This document shows positions 10,786 through 23,024 of a stretch of DNA of 64,000 nt, piece by piece. The notes beneath the pieces are model-generated. The model was given only the letters and a program-made list of their open reading frames with translations. It was not told the origin of the DNA and did no database searches. The stretch is from contig JYIP02000004.1 in the NCBI GenBank assembly GCA_001051155.2, positions 5,235,791 to 5,299,790 of the forward strand, written 5' to 3'. This stretch comes from Chrysoporthe austroafricana. Taxonomy: Eukaryota > Ascomycota > Sordariomycetes > Diaporthales > Cryphonectriaceae. Made by a program: the position numbers and the translations under genes. Within the stretch, counting starts at the first letter, position 1. Each line of letters begins with the position of its first letter.

Positions 10786-11940
10786 TTGCTTGGATGGGGA
10801 TAACACGGGCCGCAGCCGGTAATGGGGTGCAAGGCGGTTAGCGACACAGGCAGAGTGGTGGGGAGTCGGCTTGGTGTCTGTTACTACCTAGGTAGTACCG
10901 TGGTTGCGGTGCCAAGGGCCTATCAGCGAGATACTTATAGTCATACTATTTTGCTGTCCTTGGATCTGAATTTGAGCAGGTCAGGATATGGAGTCAGGCA
11001 TTGTATACCCGGGCAGCTTTGACATCCCGCGATTGGTAATCAGGAGGATTAACCTAATAATTACCACGTAGGCCGGCGGTGATGAAACGGAGTTCGAAGC
11101 TTTGTAATCCTTATTACCTTTGCTCCGCAAGATCGTTCGTCATGCGCACCACCACCACCATCAAATTATATGCTCACTAATCATATACCCCATCTCGATG
11201 CTAAGACTGCCGGGATACGTGCAAGCAGGAAATCTGGGAACAACATGCGTCGCCATCAGCAAACAGAGCCTTTTGGCAGATTTTGATGGAGGAGGCAGTG
11301 TGGTGTCTGATACACAATACTAGGGTATGGACGCACTGCACAGATCCATTGATAGCTCCATCCCATGGGATAGAGTAAGGGGGCTCTAGTCCATCCACTA
11401 GGCGAAGACGCTTGTTCGAACTTAGCACATCTTCTCCTGACATGCCGGGAGGACCTAGCTAATAGCCATAACTTGACCGAGGATCTCGAAGGTGTCCGGT
11501 GTCACCCATGTGAAGGATCGTTGCTGGGATCCAAGGCACGGTGGGTCATTTATTGATTAATTACCAGGCAGCCCGAGAGCCATCCTTCAACACGCGCATT
11601 CAGGATTGGTAATTTCTGACGTCAAGATTGCCAAGGCTCTTAAGGTCGGAGAAGCCAGGCACTAAATGCGTGTGAACCCCACAGACACTTTGCAGTTCAG
11701 TTATCATGGTGGATCCTCCTGCCGGTGTCCCGCACGGGAGACACAACCCGCGAATCCGGCCCGGTCACGAGGACTCTGAATCAACACTCACTCATCACGC
11801 CCTTCTCACTGTGTATATCTGACACAAAAGTGTCTTCTCCTCCGAGCTACGGCAGTGCACGAATCTAGTCCTCTCGACATCACGCTAATCTGCTCGTCCA
11901 AGAGAACGGTTCAGGCCCGTGCCTTGCTTTGAGAGTCAAA
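10786..11940. promoter_or_regulatory. Divergent promoter region between OYE and CmcJ-like genes
   Basis: About 1.15 kb separating two head-to-head genes, so it should carry both promoters. Short open frames here have no recognisable content. A GATGATG-like/CACCACCACC simple run occurs around 11,145-11,160. I could not identify a specific operator. Confidence 0.45.
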
Positions 11941-12943
11941 ATGACGACGGGCGTGTTCCGCTACATCGACCCTACCGCCGTAAACCCTTGGGCCAAGGTC
12001 GACACTGATGCAACATCCTTCGAGCGGGTCGAGCGCAAGCGGTCGGTGGCAAATATTCGCGATGCCGGGACTGACTTTGGTGTCGACGTCTCTGGTTTCG
12101 CCGTGTACGAGGCCCCGTCCGATACTGACCCTGCCGTGTTCTTCGCGTCCGACGACACGGAGCTGCGCAGGACGTATTATCCCGAGGTGGAGCGCTTGCT
12201 GGGCGACAAGCTGGGCCCGAACGTCAAGAAGGTCATCATATTCGATCACACCATCCGCCGCCACGACCCGACCTCGCCACGGCAGCCCATCCAGCAGGTG
12301 CACGTCGACCAGACACCCAAAGCTGCCGAGACGAGGGTTAGAAGACATCTCCCCGCCGCCGAGGTGGACGAGCTGCTCCAGAGACGCTACCAGCTGATTA
12401 ATGTCTGGCGGCCCATCGGCCACCCGGCGAGTGACTTTCCTCTGGCCGTGATCGACTGGCGCACAACTGGCCCTGAAGACCTCTTCAAGGTTGACCTGCT
12501 GTACCCTGTGCGGAACAGAGACGCCGGGGACGGAAATGACGATCGCGGCAAGGAGATCCTCCCAGATCCAGACAAGGCAAAAGACACCACCGGCTACGAA
12601 GTTAGAGGTGTGCGACGGCCCTACCCGGATTTTTGAGATACAAATTTTTCTTTGGCCATGCACTCCACGGGACGAAATGGCTTTTGCTGACGGGAATCTC
12701 CTGCTAGGCGAAACTTACTCGATCGCACCCAGTACCCGGCACAAGCTGTACTACCAGAAGGATATGACTCCGGACGAAGCCATGCTTATCAAGTGCTTTG
12801 ATTCTTGGAGCCAAGGGCAACCGAATGGTAGGGAAGGGGTAGCGGCACTAACACCTCACACGGCGTTCATCGACCCAGCTACGCCTAAAGACGCAAAGCC
12901 TAGGCAGAGTATCGAGGTTAGGTGTCTAGTCTTTTACGAATGA
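11941..12943 (+). CDS. CmcJ/AsaB-like (GA4 desaturase family) protein
   Basis: Two exons, 11941-12607 and 12708-12943, give 300 residues. The donor is AGAG|GTGTGC and the acceptor CTAG|GC, with a branch-like CTGAC at 12687. Joining them restores GYEVRGETYSIAP, matching the expected family continuity. The protein shows the family layout: early FRYIDP, central VWRPIGHP and FPLAVIDWRT, VDLLYPVRN, then YYQKDMTPDEAMLIKCFDS and the C-terminal LTPHTAFIDP and SIEVRCLVFYE. Members are 2-oxoglutarate-dioxygenase-like or methyltransferase-annotated enzymes, frequent in fungal metabolite clusters; the exact reaction is not predictable. An upstream in-frame TTG was rejected in favour of the ATG at 11941, which has a good AAAATG context. 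Confidence 0.88.
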
Positions 12944-14764
12944 ACTAATTCTGAAGAAATACGACTTGTTATCGCCACTTGTCGGGTACGAAACCCCTCA
13001 ATGGGGAATCCTCGAGCCTGGATGACTGCCTTTCATGATAAGCGCTCTAATTACTGGTTTTGCGTTGATTTCCCTCAACCACTTGGTCGCCTCTCTGATA
13101 TTGGTAGCGTTTAAGCGCTTGCGACCGCCGAGATTCGACTATTTGGAATGAATGCGGTTTGGTGGTTCGCCGAGCCATGGTCTTGTGAGAGAGTAAGGTC
13201 ATGATGGCCGGTGCATGCAGAATGCCTCGTCCGTATGGTTCCTCGACACCCGTAACATAGAGTCAACTTGGCAGACAGCTCGAGTCGGCTCGCGACTCTA
13301 GGTAAGGACTCTGTGTAACTATCATCTCAGCGCCCCTCGCCAATAGGAGCGAAGAGGACAGCACGGGCAGGCAATAATATCGGGCCATTGACAGTGCTCT
13401 ATCGACATGATCAGCTGTTTCTACAGAGGGCCAGGCTAGTGCTTGGTCCGGGCATCCGACCGGTCTAGTTATGCCTGTTCACGGGCTCGAAATCCAACAA
13501 CGCCAGCTTTTCTTTTAAGCAGCGGGTTCTTCTTCATCCAGTGAAGCCGCTGATCTGAGTATGCCTTACTTCTCACTGTCTTCCTGAATCTGAGGCGAAT
13601 CCATCCATTTGTCATCTGCCTATACCGGTGACGCTGGGGGTACAGACTCAGACAATGCATGAGACTAATCTACTGCTCTCTGCCCTTGTATCCATCTTAA
13701 GGTTCACCGCCGCAAGGCCCATTGTCCACGACACTCGAGGGAAGGACTTGCCTTGCATATATGCCTCCAGGATGCAGTACGAACTTCTGCACCACACACC
13801 CACTTTCGCAACTAGCCTATTATACGGATGGATATCTTGTTATGCGTCTTTCAACCATCCATACATCGTCGCAAGCGCGCTCTCTTGCCATCAGGAGTAT
13901 GTGTGTAATTACGGTGTAGGCATTTAGTGTCAGGAACCTCATGATTCGAGTCGCAGTAATTGAGGACAAGTGACAGGACACGAAGGACGGAATGGTGGAG
14001 AAGAAACCCGACCAGCCGGAGCCGGATGCAGATGGTTTTGTCTCAACGTGGCCCTGGACATAGCAGATGGCTCCTGTAGTATAAAGGGAGCGGTGGCTCG
14101 TTATGGTGTTGGCGAAATTGGAGGAGCGGTGGGCGTAAAGGTCAGGGAAGGAAACGTGAGAAGGGTCTAGACTCGGGACCCGCGCCCAGCTTGAGGTTGA
14201 GTACGATCGTGAGTGGCGGCCGTTGGCTTGCGGCACAGATTTCTGTGCTAATGCGTGCTTGGCTATTACTTTGTAGCGACGAGATGATCACAATAGAAAA
14301 TGGGGGGGGGGGTAAGATAATTAATGCGGTGACTCCGTATCCGAGCTAGATTGTAATGATGTACTCAGTCCATCAGTGTTATTGTTTTGTATGGAACTGA
14401 CAATCTAAATGCTAAGCCCGGGTCAACAAAGGTCACGCGAAATTAGTAGTGCATCTGTAGTCTTATCTGTAAGCACTTGGACAAGACCAGGTGATTTTCG
14501 AAAATGCGCGAGAACTGGATAAAGTTTTAGAAGAATTGGCCTTTTCCTAGTTGCATTAATTACTGATGCTCGGCATTCCCGTTTGGGACGAAGTTAGCGT
14601 GAACGTGTATTAAACCAGGAGTTAGCCGTGCATAGAGCTGCCACTTGCCATCCCAGACCATTTATTTTGAGAAGCAGAAAATACTGGGGTAATGACCTGG
14701 TGAGCGCTCTCGTTCAGTAAAGCCTCTTTTCCCGCTCGAGAATCCCCCTCAGACCAAACCCAGA
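12944..14764. other. Long intergenic region between CmcJ-like and acyl-CoA ligase genes
   Basis: About 1.8 kb with no gene I can support. Open frames of 60-140 codons on both strands lack family signals and overlap each other. An 11-base poly-G tract lies at 14302-14312. The segment just before 14765 is the ligase promoter. Confidence 0.5.
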
Positions 14765-16710
14765 ATGATTTTCAGACCGAACGCATCCTTGCCGGAGCTG
14801 CCCCGGGTACCTGATACCGTCCCGCTGGTCGACTTCCTCTTCGATGAGCAGTACGGAAGATGCCCTCTGTCGGAGTCCCTGGATCCTTATGTGTGTGGAA
14901 CCAGCGGCTTCAGGGTCTCAGCGATTGCGCAGAAGCAGCGTGTGAACTTACTTGCGCGGGCCTTGAGTCGGGAACTCGGCTGGCGTGTGAATCAGGGCTC
15001 CGCCTTCGACAAAGTAGTCGGAATGTTTGCTCTCAACAATGTAAGTTAGCAAGTATCTGCTCGAAAAAGGATCAATAGTTATTCTGTCACCGCTTTCTGT
15101 GGTTCATAGCTGAAGGTGGACGGCGCTGATAGATTGATTTCATGACCGTTTCTCACGCTGTGCTCCGTCTCAATGGCGTCGTCTCCCTGGCCAATGCGTT
15201 ATACAACGCAGAGGAACTGGCACATCAATTGAAGACCTCTCGGTGCAAGGCTCTTTTTACCGTACAAGCCCTTCTTCCGGTAGCTCTGCTGGCGGCCGAC
15301 GCCGCTGGTATCCCGAAGGATCGGATCTATGTCATCGAAATGACGGGTGACGAAACAAGTTCTGAGGTCACGGCAAGATTCAAAACCTTCGAACAGTTAC
15401 TACAGGAGGGAAAGATGTTGGCAGAACTTCCACCAATAGTCTGGGAACAAGGTCAAGGGGGTAGACAGACTGCGTTTCTTTGCTATTCAAGCGGCACGTC
15501 TGGCTTGCCGGTAAGTCAGGATGCAAATTTGTGTAGTACAGGGTACTGACATGACGTTATTCTATATCAAGAAAGCAGTAATGATATCCCACAAGAATGT
15601 GATCGCCAACATTATGCAGCTTACTCTCTTCGATCTGTCAGACCGCGACAGAATCAGGCCCGGGTACAAAGACGTTGCACTTGGTCTACTTCCCCAGTCT
15701 CATATCTTTGGCCTTGTAATCATCTCTCACCTTTCGACATATCGTGGCGACTCAGTCATTGTGCTCTCCAAATTTGTTTTAGACACTTACCTAAGGACAA
15801 TCGAAAAGTATAAGATCAACACCTTGTACCTTGTCCCGCCGATAATCATCGCGATGATTAACAGCTTTGAAGCTCTGAGAGGATTCGACCTTACATGCAT
15901 CAGGCGTCTCTGGATCGGCGCAGCCCCATTAGCACCCGAAGCAACGTCGGCGCTGTTGTCTTGCTATCCCTCGTGGACGCTCACTCTTGGCTACGGCATG
16001 ACAGAAACCTGCGTTTGTGTCACCAGCCAGACGCCACAAGACATAGTTCTGGGAAGTTCTGGGTGGATCTTACCTGGTTTTGAGATTCTACTGTTAGATG
16101 AATCAGGAAACAGGATCTCAGGTTATGATCAACCAGGCGAGGTGCTTGTTAAATCACCCACCGTTGTCCTAGGATATTTAAACAACGACTCTGCGAATCG
16201 AGAAACGTTTGTTGAAATGCCCGAGGGCAGATTTATCAAGACTGGCGACGTGGGTTTACTTCGAATGGCACCAAACGGGGTCGAGCATCTGTGGATTGTG
16301 GATCGCATCAAAGAATTGATCAAAGTAAAGGTATGAGAGGGGGGGGGGAGGGATTGGTCCGCCCTCATTAGTGTGTCCGAGTCTTACTAATAATTATTGG
16401 GTTATAGGGTCACCAAGTCGCTCCGGCTGAGCTCGAGGCATGTCTCTTGGGGCACCCCTCCGTGGCGGACTGTGCTGTGGTTTCCGTACCAGACACCCGC
16501 ACTGGCGAAGCTCCCAAGGCATTCGTGGTGAAACGGGGGAAATGTTCTGAGGGGGAGCTCCAGCAATTTGTCCAAGAGAGGAAAGCATCACACAAATGGA
16601 TCGGGGGTGGAATTAACTTCATAGACAGCATTCCAAAGTCACCGTCCGGCAAGATTCTAAGGCGACTTCTGCAAGACCGTGAGAAGGCACGGCGGACATA
16701 CAAGCTGTAA
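14765..16710 (+). CDS. 4-Coumarate-CoA-ligase-like acyl-CoA synthetase
   Basis: Four exons, 14765-15040, 15133-15510, 15572-16330 and 16408-16710, give 571 residues; all introns are phase 0 with GTAAGT or GTATGA donors. It is an ANL-superfamily adenylate-forming enzyme. The ATP-binding P-loop-like YSSGTSGLPKAVMISHKN spans the exon 2/3 junction near residues 208-225. GYGMTE, KTGDVG, DRIKELIKVKGHQVAPAELE (exon 3/4 junction) and the C-terminal PKSPSGKILRR with the catalytic Lys are all present. It would activate a carboxylic acid to its CoA thioester via an acyl-AMP. The C-terminal tripeptide YKL resembles but does not match the peroxisomal PTS1 consensus. It is followed in the same direction by the zinc ADH. 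A 10-base G run (16339-16348) lies in intron 3. The enzyme looks complete. Confidence 0.92.
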
Positions 16711-17182
16711 GGATGGATTAAGGTTATACGAATATCATACAGACAGAATGTTATAGATGTACATATAAATACATCAAGGGATGGCCTGGGCAATTTTTAT
16801 TATCAGCTTAGATAACTACTCCAAAGTCATGAAGACAGTCTGAGTATCTCCTCAAGTACGTACCTCAAAAGGCGAAGAAAGGGTTGATATTAACTTTGTT
16901 TAAATTCACAGATACATGCCTGAATTGTTACATAAAGCCCTCGAAATTCATCAATCATCTACCAGTCATGTTGATCATTCGCTTGGACTGTTGAAAACTC
17001 GTCGGTAATTACAATTGCGTCGGCAGAGCCGAACGAGGTAAGCCGTCGAAGGATACAAAACACACCAAACTTTCAAGGCTGCTAGAAATACCACAGGTCC
17101 CCCATAGGTCCGTCATATGAATTAATTCGTAATCAGCTAAACAGCCCCCCCCCCCCAAAGAGAGTAAAGTAATTTCGAGATC
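16711..17182. promoter_or_regulatory. Promoter region of the zinc ADH gene
   Basis: About 470 bp between tandem genes. A 12-base poly-C tract (17145-17156) lies about 27 bp before the ATG. No open frame of note. Confidence 0.45.
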
Positions 17183-18660
17183 ATGGCGCCCGACATTCCA
17201 GCTACCATGTGGGCGTGGCGGAAACATAGAGGCAGCACAATCCCGGTGAGACGTCTAGCAATTTCTCGCGTCGCTGTGCACCATCACTGACTGCTGGAAG
17301 GTCTGGGAGGAGGTTCCTGTCCCGAAGGCACCTTCTACTGGTGTTCTTTGTAAGTTGTTGGCTTCCGGGGGTAGGTTTAAAGAATATATTTCTTAGCAAA
17401 TGTCACCTATTCGGGCGTTGGTGTAGCCATCCGCTAGTCACTTGACCCGCTGATCCGACCTTTTTACTCTCCTCCCTAGTCTGCCGCAGTGACCATTATT
17501 TGCTCAATTTGGAAGACAATCGACCATGGTTTCAAGACAAGTTCACTCTTGTGAGTCGCATGGATGGGGAATGTGTCACTCCTCCCCGTTTTCTCAGGGA
17601 TCCTAAGATGACCTATTTCAGGGCCACGAAGGGTGCGGAAAGATCGTCAGTATGGGTATTGAGGTTCAAGATTCTAAGTACCATGTGGTAAGCAACGACA
17701 GATATGGCCAATGTCTGTTGGTGGCGCCAACTCGCCTCCTTTGCTCACATATGATTTGACTGGTCGTCAGGGTGATGTAGTGGCTCTGCACGCGGTTCCA
17801 GGCTGCGGCAAGGCGGACTGCCCAGAATGTTTGCGTGATCTTTCTCAACTTTGTGAGCGTGGCCAACATTCCGGGATCGGTCAGGATGGGTTCTACGCAC
17901 CTTATGCAGCGGTTGACATCAGAGGTCTCGCTCTTGTACCCGAGGGAGTGAGTCCGGCTGAAGCAGCAGTTGCCACGGACGCCGTATTGACAGCCTACCA
18001 TGCCATTAAACGCCGGGCTGAGGTGAAGAAGACGGAAACGGTTTTCTTATTTGGTTTAGGTGGCCTTGGCTTCAACGCTCTTCAGATTCTTCTCACAATT
18101 GGTGCAAGAGTTGTTATATCAGACATTCGTGAAAACATACTCGAGGATGCTGCGAAACTTGGTATTCCGGTAGCCGATATCGTCCCTCAAGGAGAGTCGG
18201 TGCAGAATTTCGTCAACGCAAACAACTTGGCTGGAAAGATCGATACAGTCTTGGATTTTGTCGGCACGCATCAAACAATTGAGGATGCACAATACATCGG
18301 TATGTGTGAAGAACTGGTGCAAATAATCGATTCGTGTCTTTGATTAACACGGAGTCAATAGTTCGTCGCGGTGGGAAGCTTGTGTGCATTGGCACTCTTG
18401 ATACAGAAAACACGGTTTATATGAAGATTGGCATCAGGAAAAGACTGAGTATTATCTTTTCCTATGGTGGACAGGTGAAGGACTTGCAGGAAGTGCTGCA
18501 GCACATTGCTACAGGAGATATCAAACCTCGAGTTGAGACTGCAAGTTTGAAAGATTTCCCGGCAATCCTCAAAGATCTGGGGGACGGCAAGATCCGGTCC
18601 CGCATAGCACTAATTCACGAAGGAGAAGGACACGACTACTTAGATAGCTCCTTGACGTAG
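17183..18660 (+). CDS. Zinc-dependent alcohol dehydrogenase, 6-hydroxyhexanoate DH-like
   Basis: Six exons, 17183-17245, 17301-17370, 17480-17550, 17622-17687, 17771-18299 and 18362-18660, give 365 residues with no stop. The reading was built from GT-AG sites that keep family continuity: exon 2/3 gives ASGVCRSDH and exon 3/4 gives KFTLGHEGCG. Catalytic zinc ligands are Cys46 and His70, with Glu71 next to the latter. The structural zinc lobe is Cys102, Cys107, Cys110 and Cys118. The Rossmann motif GLGGLGFNALQ and the acidic VISDIRE end follow. The sequence resembles medium-chain ADHs annotated as 6-hydroxyhexanoate dehydrogenase, which oxidise omega-hydroxy acids released from lactones. It lies just downstream of the acyl-CoA ligase, consistent with oxidation followed by CoA activation. 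Exact substrate is inference. Confidence 0.9.
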
Positions 18661-18768
18661 CTTTCCGCTAAGTAATCCAAGCACGATGACAAATTTTGAT
18701 CATTTCGTTGCTTCCTGAGAGAGGGTTCCATCCAGAGACTTTCCGCTCCTTAGAAGAGAGCAGTCGTA

Positions 18769-19686
18769 TTAATATTTGGGCATATTGAACCCTACCGCCG
18801 CTGTTGTTCCAGCATCAACCGGGAGAGCGACTCCCGTTATCCACCGTGCATGATTACTGGCGAGAAATGCCACAGCACAAGCGCAATCCCAGCCACTACC
18901 CTCGGTGCCTAGTAAGCTCCTGGCCTGTCTTGCTGCCCTAACTTCTTCGCTCATTCCACCCGAGTACATCATTGGTGTATATAACATCTCAAGTTACAAG
19001 AGAGTCAGTCTCATGACTTTAGCGTCTTGACGTCGATATTCAGGCTGTGTGTATCGTGAACTCACCCCGGGACATACGCAGTTGACTCTGATACCGTCTT
19101 TGGCGTGGTGTGCTGCCATAGCCCGTGTCATATTGACCACAGCACCCTTGCTTGTGGGATATAGGAGATGTGGTGTTCCGCCTCTCAACCCCGCTACGCT
19201 GCCGATGTTGATAATCACCCCCTTGTTCTCCTCGCCATCGTTTTTTAACATGACAGGAAGGGCATATTTGGCCATAAGTACCATACTCGAAACGTTGATC
19301 TCCAGACCTTTGGCCCACTGCTCCATGTCTACCTCGACGGCCGTGCCTTGAGCTCCCATTACACCAACGTTGTTGACGAGGATGTCTAAACGGCCAAACT
19401 CCTTCACCGCGAGCTGCACAATAGCCTCGCAATCTTCCGCTTTGGTGACGTCCCCCCGGGCAGCGATGGTTTCTCCACGTCCAGGCTTCGAGTTTGCCAT
19501 GTAACAAGTTTTCTCGGCCCATGATTGCTCAAGGTCAACGCATATCACCTTGCACCCTTCGTTAGCGAGCATAATAGAGGTGGCCCTTCCATTTCCAATC
19601 CCACTCTCTGCGCTCCCAGCGCCGGTGACAATTGCGACCTTGCCGTTTAGGTTTCGAGAAGGAGGGTCCGGACAGAGATGTGACAT
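18769..19686 (-). CDS. Short-chain dehydrogenase/reductase 1
   Basis: Two exons read leftward, 19686-19066 and 18987-18769, give 279 residues. The intron has donor GGG|GTGAGT and acceptor GAG|ATG and is phase 0, giving the continuity NCVCPGMLYTPMM. It is a classical SDR: TGAGSAESGIGNGRA cofactor loop near residues 21-35, NNVG element, catalytic Ser in NIGSVAG, and YPTSK containing the catalytic Tyr and Lys. It is an NAD(P)-dependent alcohol/ketone oxidoreductase. It converges with the ADH gene and is divergent from the esterase with a 308-bp shared promoter. In a Chn-like scheme it would oxidise the cyclic alcohol to the ketone. Confidence 0.92.
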
Positions 19687-19994
19687 GATAGCCCGGATTG
19701 AGTATGATATTGAGTGACAGAAGTGTTCGGCTCTCTGATCCCCTTCTAGGCATGCCAGATTTATAAATTTGCATTCACGTCGAAGTTGTCCTACACCGCT
19801 CTAGGCGGGGTTCCACCGACGCGCTGAGCCACTATGTCGTAGATAAGCATGCGGTTAACCACTCTGGGATATCCGCGACAATCGCCGGCTGATGTTTTCA
19901 ACCTCTATTGATGCTTTTGCTCTAAGCCCATTCCTGATGCTTTGACCGCCCTTGAGTGCATACGAAACTGCAAACAGGTCGATTCCCTTACACA
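19687..19994. promoter_or_regulatory. Shared divergent promoter of SDR1 and esterase
   Basis: Only 308 bp separate the two start codons, so the genes probably share control elements. The run tttataaatttg near 19,760 is a TATA-like stretch about 75 bp from the SDR1 start. No cluster-wide motif could be verified by eye. Confidence 0.5.
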
Positions 19995-21117
19995 ATGTGC
20001 GATTTTTCATGTTACGGCGGACGTAGCGATGAGTGGCTTGTAGTGGAGGCGGACCTACCCCCCTCATCCACTGTGAGTGGTCAAGACGTGCTCGAGCGCA
20101 GGGCATTGATGAACAAGGGTCGGGAAGAGGTAGCTGCCAGAGACATGGAAGCGCTAGTTGGCAAAGTCAAAACATACGATCACTCAGTCCCGACCCGTGA
20201 TGGCCAGAAAATTGAGGTGAGAAGCTATCGACCGACTCTCGCTGGTAGTGACGGGAAATTGCCTGTCTACATGCATCTGCATGGAGGTGGATTTCTATTC
20301 GGCACCCTTGATTCCGAGGACGCTGTTTGTGCTCGTATAGCCATCAACACTAGTGTCGTCGTACTGAACGTGAATTATCGGCACACCCCTGAGTTCACGT
20401 ACCCGACGGCATGGAACGACGCCGAGGATGCTTTCGTGTGGCTTCACGCCAATGTTGATGGGCTGAGGGGCAATAGTCAGCAGGTGGTAGTAGGAGGCAT
20501 CTCAGCGGGCGGTCAGCTAACCGCGGCTCTCGTTCTTGGGAAGCATCTTCATGCCTTGGGAGCAGCAGCTCAGGCGTGTCCTCCTATTGCTGGCCAGGTC
20601 TTGATGATACCATGCTTGGTACATATGGACTGCTACGAAAGTCATATGTCCCGTATGAAGGACCTATCAGTGGCGTCATATCATGAGAACGAAAACGCTC
20701 CGATATTGCCAAAAACCATCATCAAGATGTTTGTCGGCCTTCTGGATATCGACAATCCAGATCCCAAGGACCTTATGTTGAATCCCGGAAATGTTTCCTC
20801 CGAGAGTGTTAAAGGTCTCCCTCCAACAACAATCGGAGTTGCTGGCTTGGACCCTTTGAGAGATGAAGGCTTGTTATACGCCAAAATGCTTTCAGAAGTT
20901 GGGTGAGTGCTGTAGGTCATATCCTTTGTGTTCAATGTTGACAGCATCCAGGGTCCCAACGAGGACGCACGTTTTCAAAGGCCTACCTCACGGCTTCAGA
21001 CGGTTTGGAGAAAGATTGAGTGAGTGCAAAAGGTGGGACGAAGTAATGGAAAATGGAATAAAATGGGCTTTGGGGAAGCCTGCAGCCACTGGAGAATTTG
21101 TTATTGAGCGAGTTTGA
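19995..21117 (+). CDS. Alpha/beta-hydrolase fold-3 esterase (HSL-like)
   Basis: Two exons, 19995-20902 and 20952-21117, give 357 residues. The 49-bp intron has donor GG|GTGAGT and acceptor CCAG|G, giving the continuity SEVGVPTRTH. The start is the first ATG in frame; the open frame continues upstream only via GTG. It has the hormone-sensitive-lipase signature: oxyanion HGGGF at residues 96-100, nucleophile Ser170 in GISAGG, acid Asp286 in GLDPLRDEG, and base His316 in LPHGF. The catalytic triad is complete. Such enzymes hydrolyse short esters and lactones; the homologous role in cyclic ketone breakdown is caprolactone hydrolase. It is convergent with BVMO1, suggesting the lactone made by the monooxygenase is its substrate (inference). 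Confidence 0.92.
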
Positions 21118-21305
21118 AACCGTAGTTTCGTCTTTCAGCACAGTGCCAGGCACCTTTTTTTGTTTTTATTTCTAATTTTTTTTTTGTTCTCCGATGAGTC
21201 TGTAAAGAGACCCAACCCCTACACAAAAAAGTTGTTCTAGGGGCAAAAGATGTCGTAATATACAAAGTGAATTATGCGCCTATATCATCCACAGCGTTGC
21301 ACAAC

Positions 21306-23024
21306 TCAACTAAGCATGAAATCAGAGTAACGCCTCGCCTTCACCTCATCGCATCGCTTCCTATAACCTGGCGCAGGGCCGTTATACCGTGTCATTGACC
21401 GTTTTTGTTTTTGCTTCAGATTTTTGTTCACCCCAGTCATCCAGGAATCCACCTCATTCGCCAGAAGACCTTGACCACACTGCCACACATGTTCTGTCCA
21501 GTCTCGCATCCCCTTCTCTGTTGCTTCTACATATGTTAGTTTATGATCTCGCGCATAGCGGATCATATCAGCAGTCCAGTCGACTGCGTACTCGATGCTG
21601 CGCGGGATGTTACCAAACATCTGGTGTGGTCCCATAATCATGAACATGTTGGGGAAGCCCTTGACAGTCAGGCCCAGGAATGTTCGGATACCTCCACTCC
21701 AGACGTCTGTGAGCTTGATACCATCAATACCTTGGAAATCAACCGAACTGAAGGAACCAGTTACTGCGTCGAAACCGGTAGCGTAGATGATGGCATCGAA
21801 TTCGAAGTCCTCAAATCGCGTCTTGATTCCCTTTTCGGTAATTCTCTCAATCGGGTCGTCATTTAAGTCCACGAGTCTCACATTAGCCTGATTGTATGCC
21901 TCGTAATAACCGCTCTCAAGGGGAACACGTCGGGTTCCAAACCCATGGTTCTTGGGAATTAGCTTTTCAGCTAGTTCTGGATCCTTAATCCGCTGGCGGA
22001 TCTTGTTGGCTTGAAATTCGCTGTACAGCCGATTTGCCTCCTTGTCGGTGTAGATATCACCTGATATGCTCAAAACTTTGGCAAACCCTGGGAGTGAGTA
22101 CAAGTACTCCCAGTGTTTTAATCGCTCCTCCTCTGACATGTCGAAGACGCTCCTAGTATCGCTGACATGGATGAAACACGAGTAAGAGTTAAGGCATTGT
22201 CGAAATATTTCTGGGTAGCGTTTCCTGATGTCTGACATCTCTTTGGAGCTGATTTTGGTATTGCGGAGTGGGGCGGTCCAGTTGGGCGTGCGCTGGAATA
22301 CTGTTAAGCTATCGACAGTCTTGTAAATTTCCTGGATCGTCTGAATGGCAGTCGCGCCTGTCCCAATGATACCAACGTGTTTACCGCTTAGAGTCGATCT
22401 CTCGTCTGGCCATCGTGCAGTGTGCCATGCTTCGCCCTTGTAGTCATTGACGCCAGGTATGTTGGGGAATGTGGGCTCGTTGAGAATCCCCATAGCTGTG
22501 ACGAGGAAGCGACATGAATACTTCCCGCCGTTGGCGTCAATTAACAACCATGAGTTAGTGTCTTGATTGAAATGGGCGGACTTGATTCGCGTGTTGAAGG
22601 TCATGTCTTTCTTGAGGTCGAACTTCTCGGTGAGATATTGAATATACCGCAAGGTCTCGGGCTGAGGTGAAAAGTGCTCAGTCCACGCCCACTCATCGAG
22701 TACTTCCTGTGAGAACGAAAATATATAGGAGTAGCTCTCTGAGTCAAAACGAGCCCCAGGATAGCGGTTCCTATCGCAGCCTGATCAAATCTTGTTTCTT
22801 CTGTCATGCCTATGAGGAAGTGCCTACCAGAACCACGTTCCGCCTTCAGCTTCGCCGGCTTCGAGGACTCTGGCGCTAATGCCGAGGTCTCGCATTCGAA
22901 GCAGAGAGTAGATGCCGCTGAGACCAGCCCCGACAATGATCACATCATAATCAAAGTCTTGGGTGGTTGGTACGGAACCAGGGAGAATGTTCGTGGACTT
23001 GCTTTGGTAGTTTGTTTGCTCCAT
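21306..23024 (-). CDS. Baeyer-Villiger monooxygenase 1 (FAD/NADPH)
   Basis: Two exons read leftward, 23024-22828 and 22770-21306, give 553 residues. Donor TTCTG|GTAGGC and acceptor GATAG|GAACC restore GGTWFWNRYPGARFDSESYS. The start is the ATG at 23024; an in-frame TTG nine bases upstream is ignored. It is a type I BVMO: FAD-binding GAGLSG at residues 32-37, the fingerprint YKGEAWHTARWPD (consensus FxGxxxHxxxW with Tyr for Phe), then NADPH-binding GTGATA. The ATG motif in IIYATGFDAVTG is also present. It inserts an oxygen next to a ketone to give an ester or lactone. Neighbours on either side are hydrolases (esterase and metallo-beta-lactamase), as expected for ring opening. Confidence 0.93.

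Noticed and set aside
22692..22740. Apparent frameshift in BVMO1 near the SYSYIFSFS element
   Set aside because: Re-reading the minus strand showed the full tatata run is present; the frame continues without a break.
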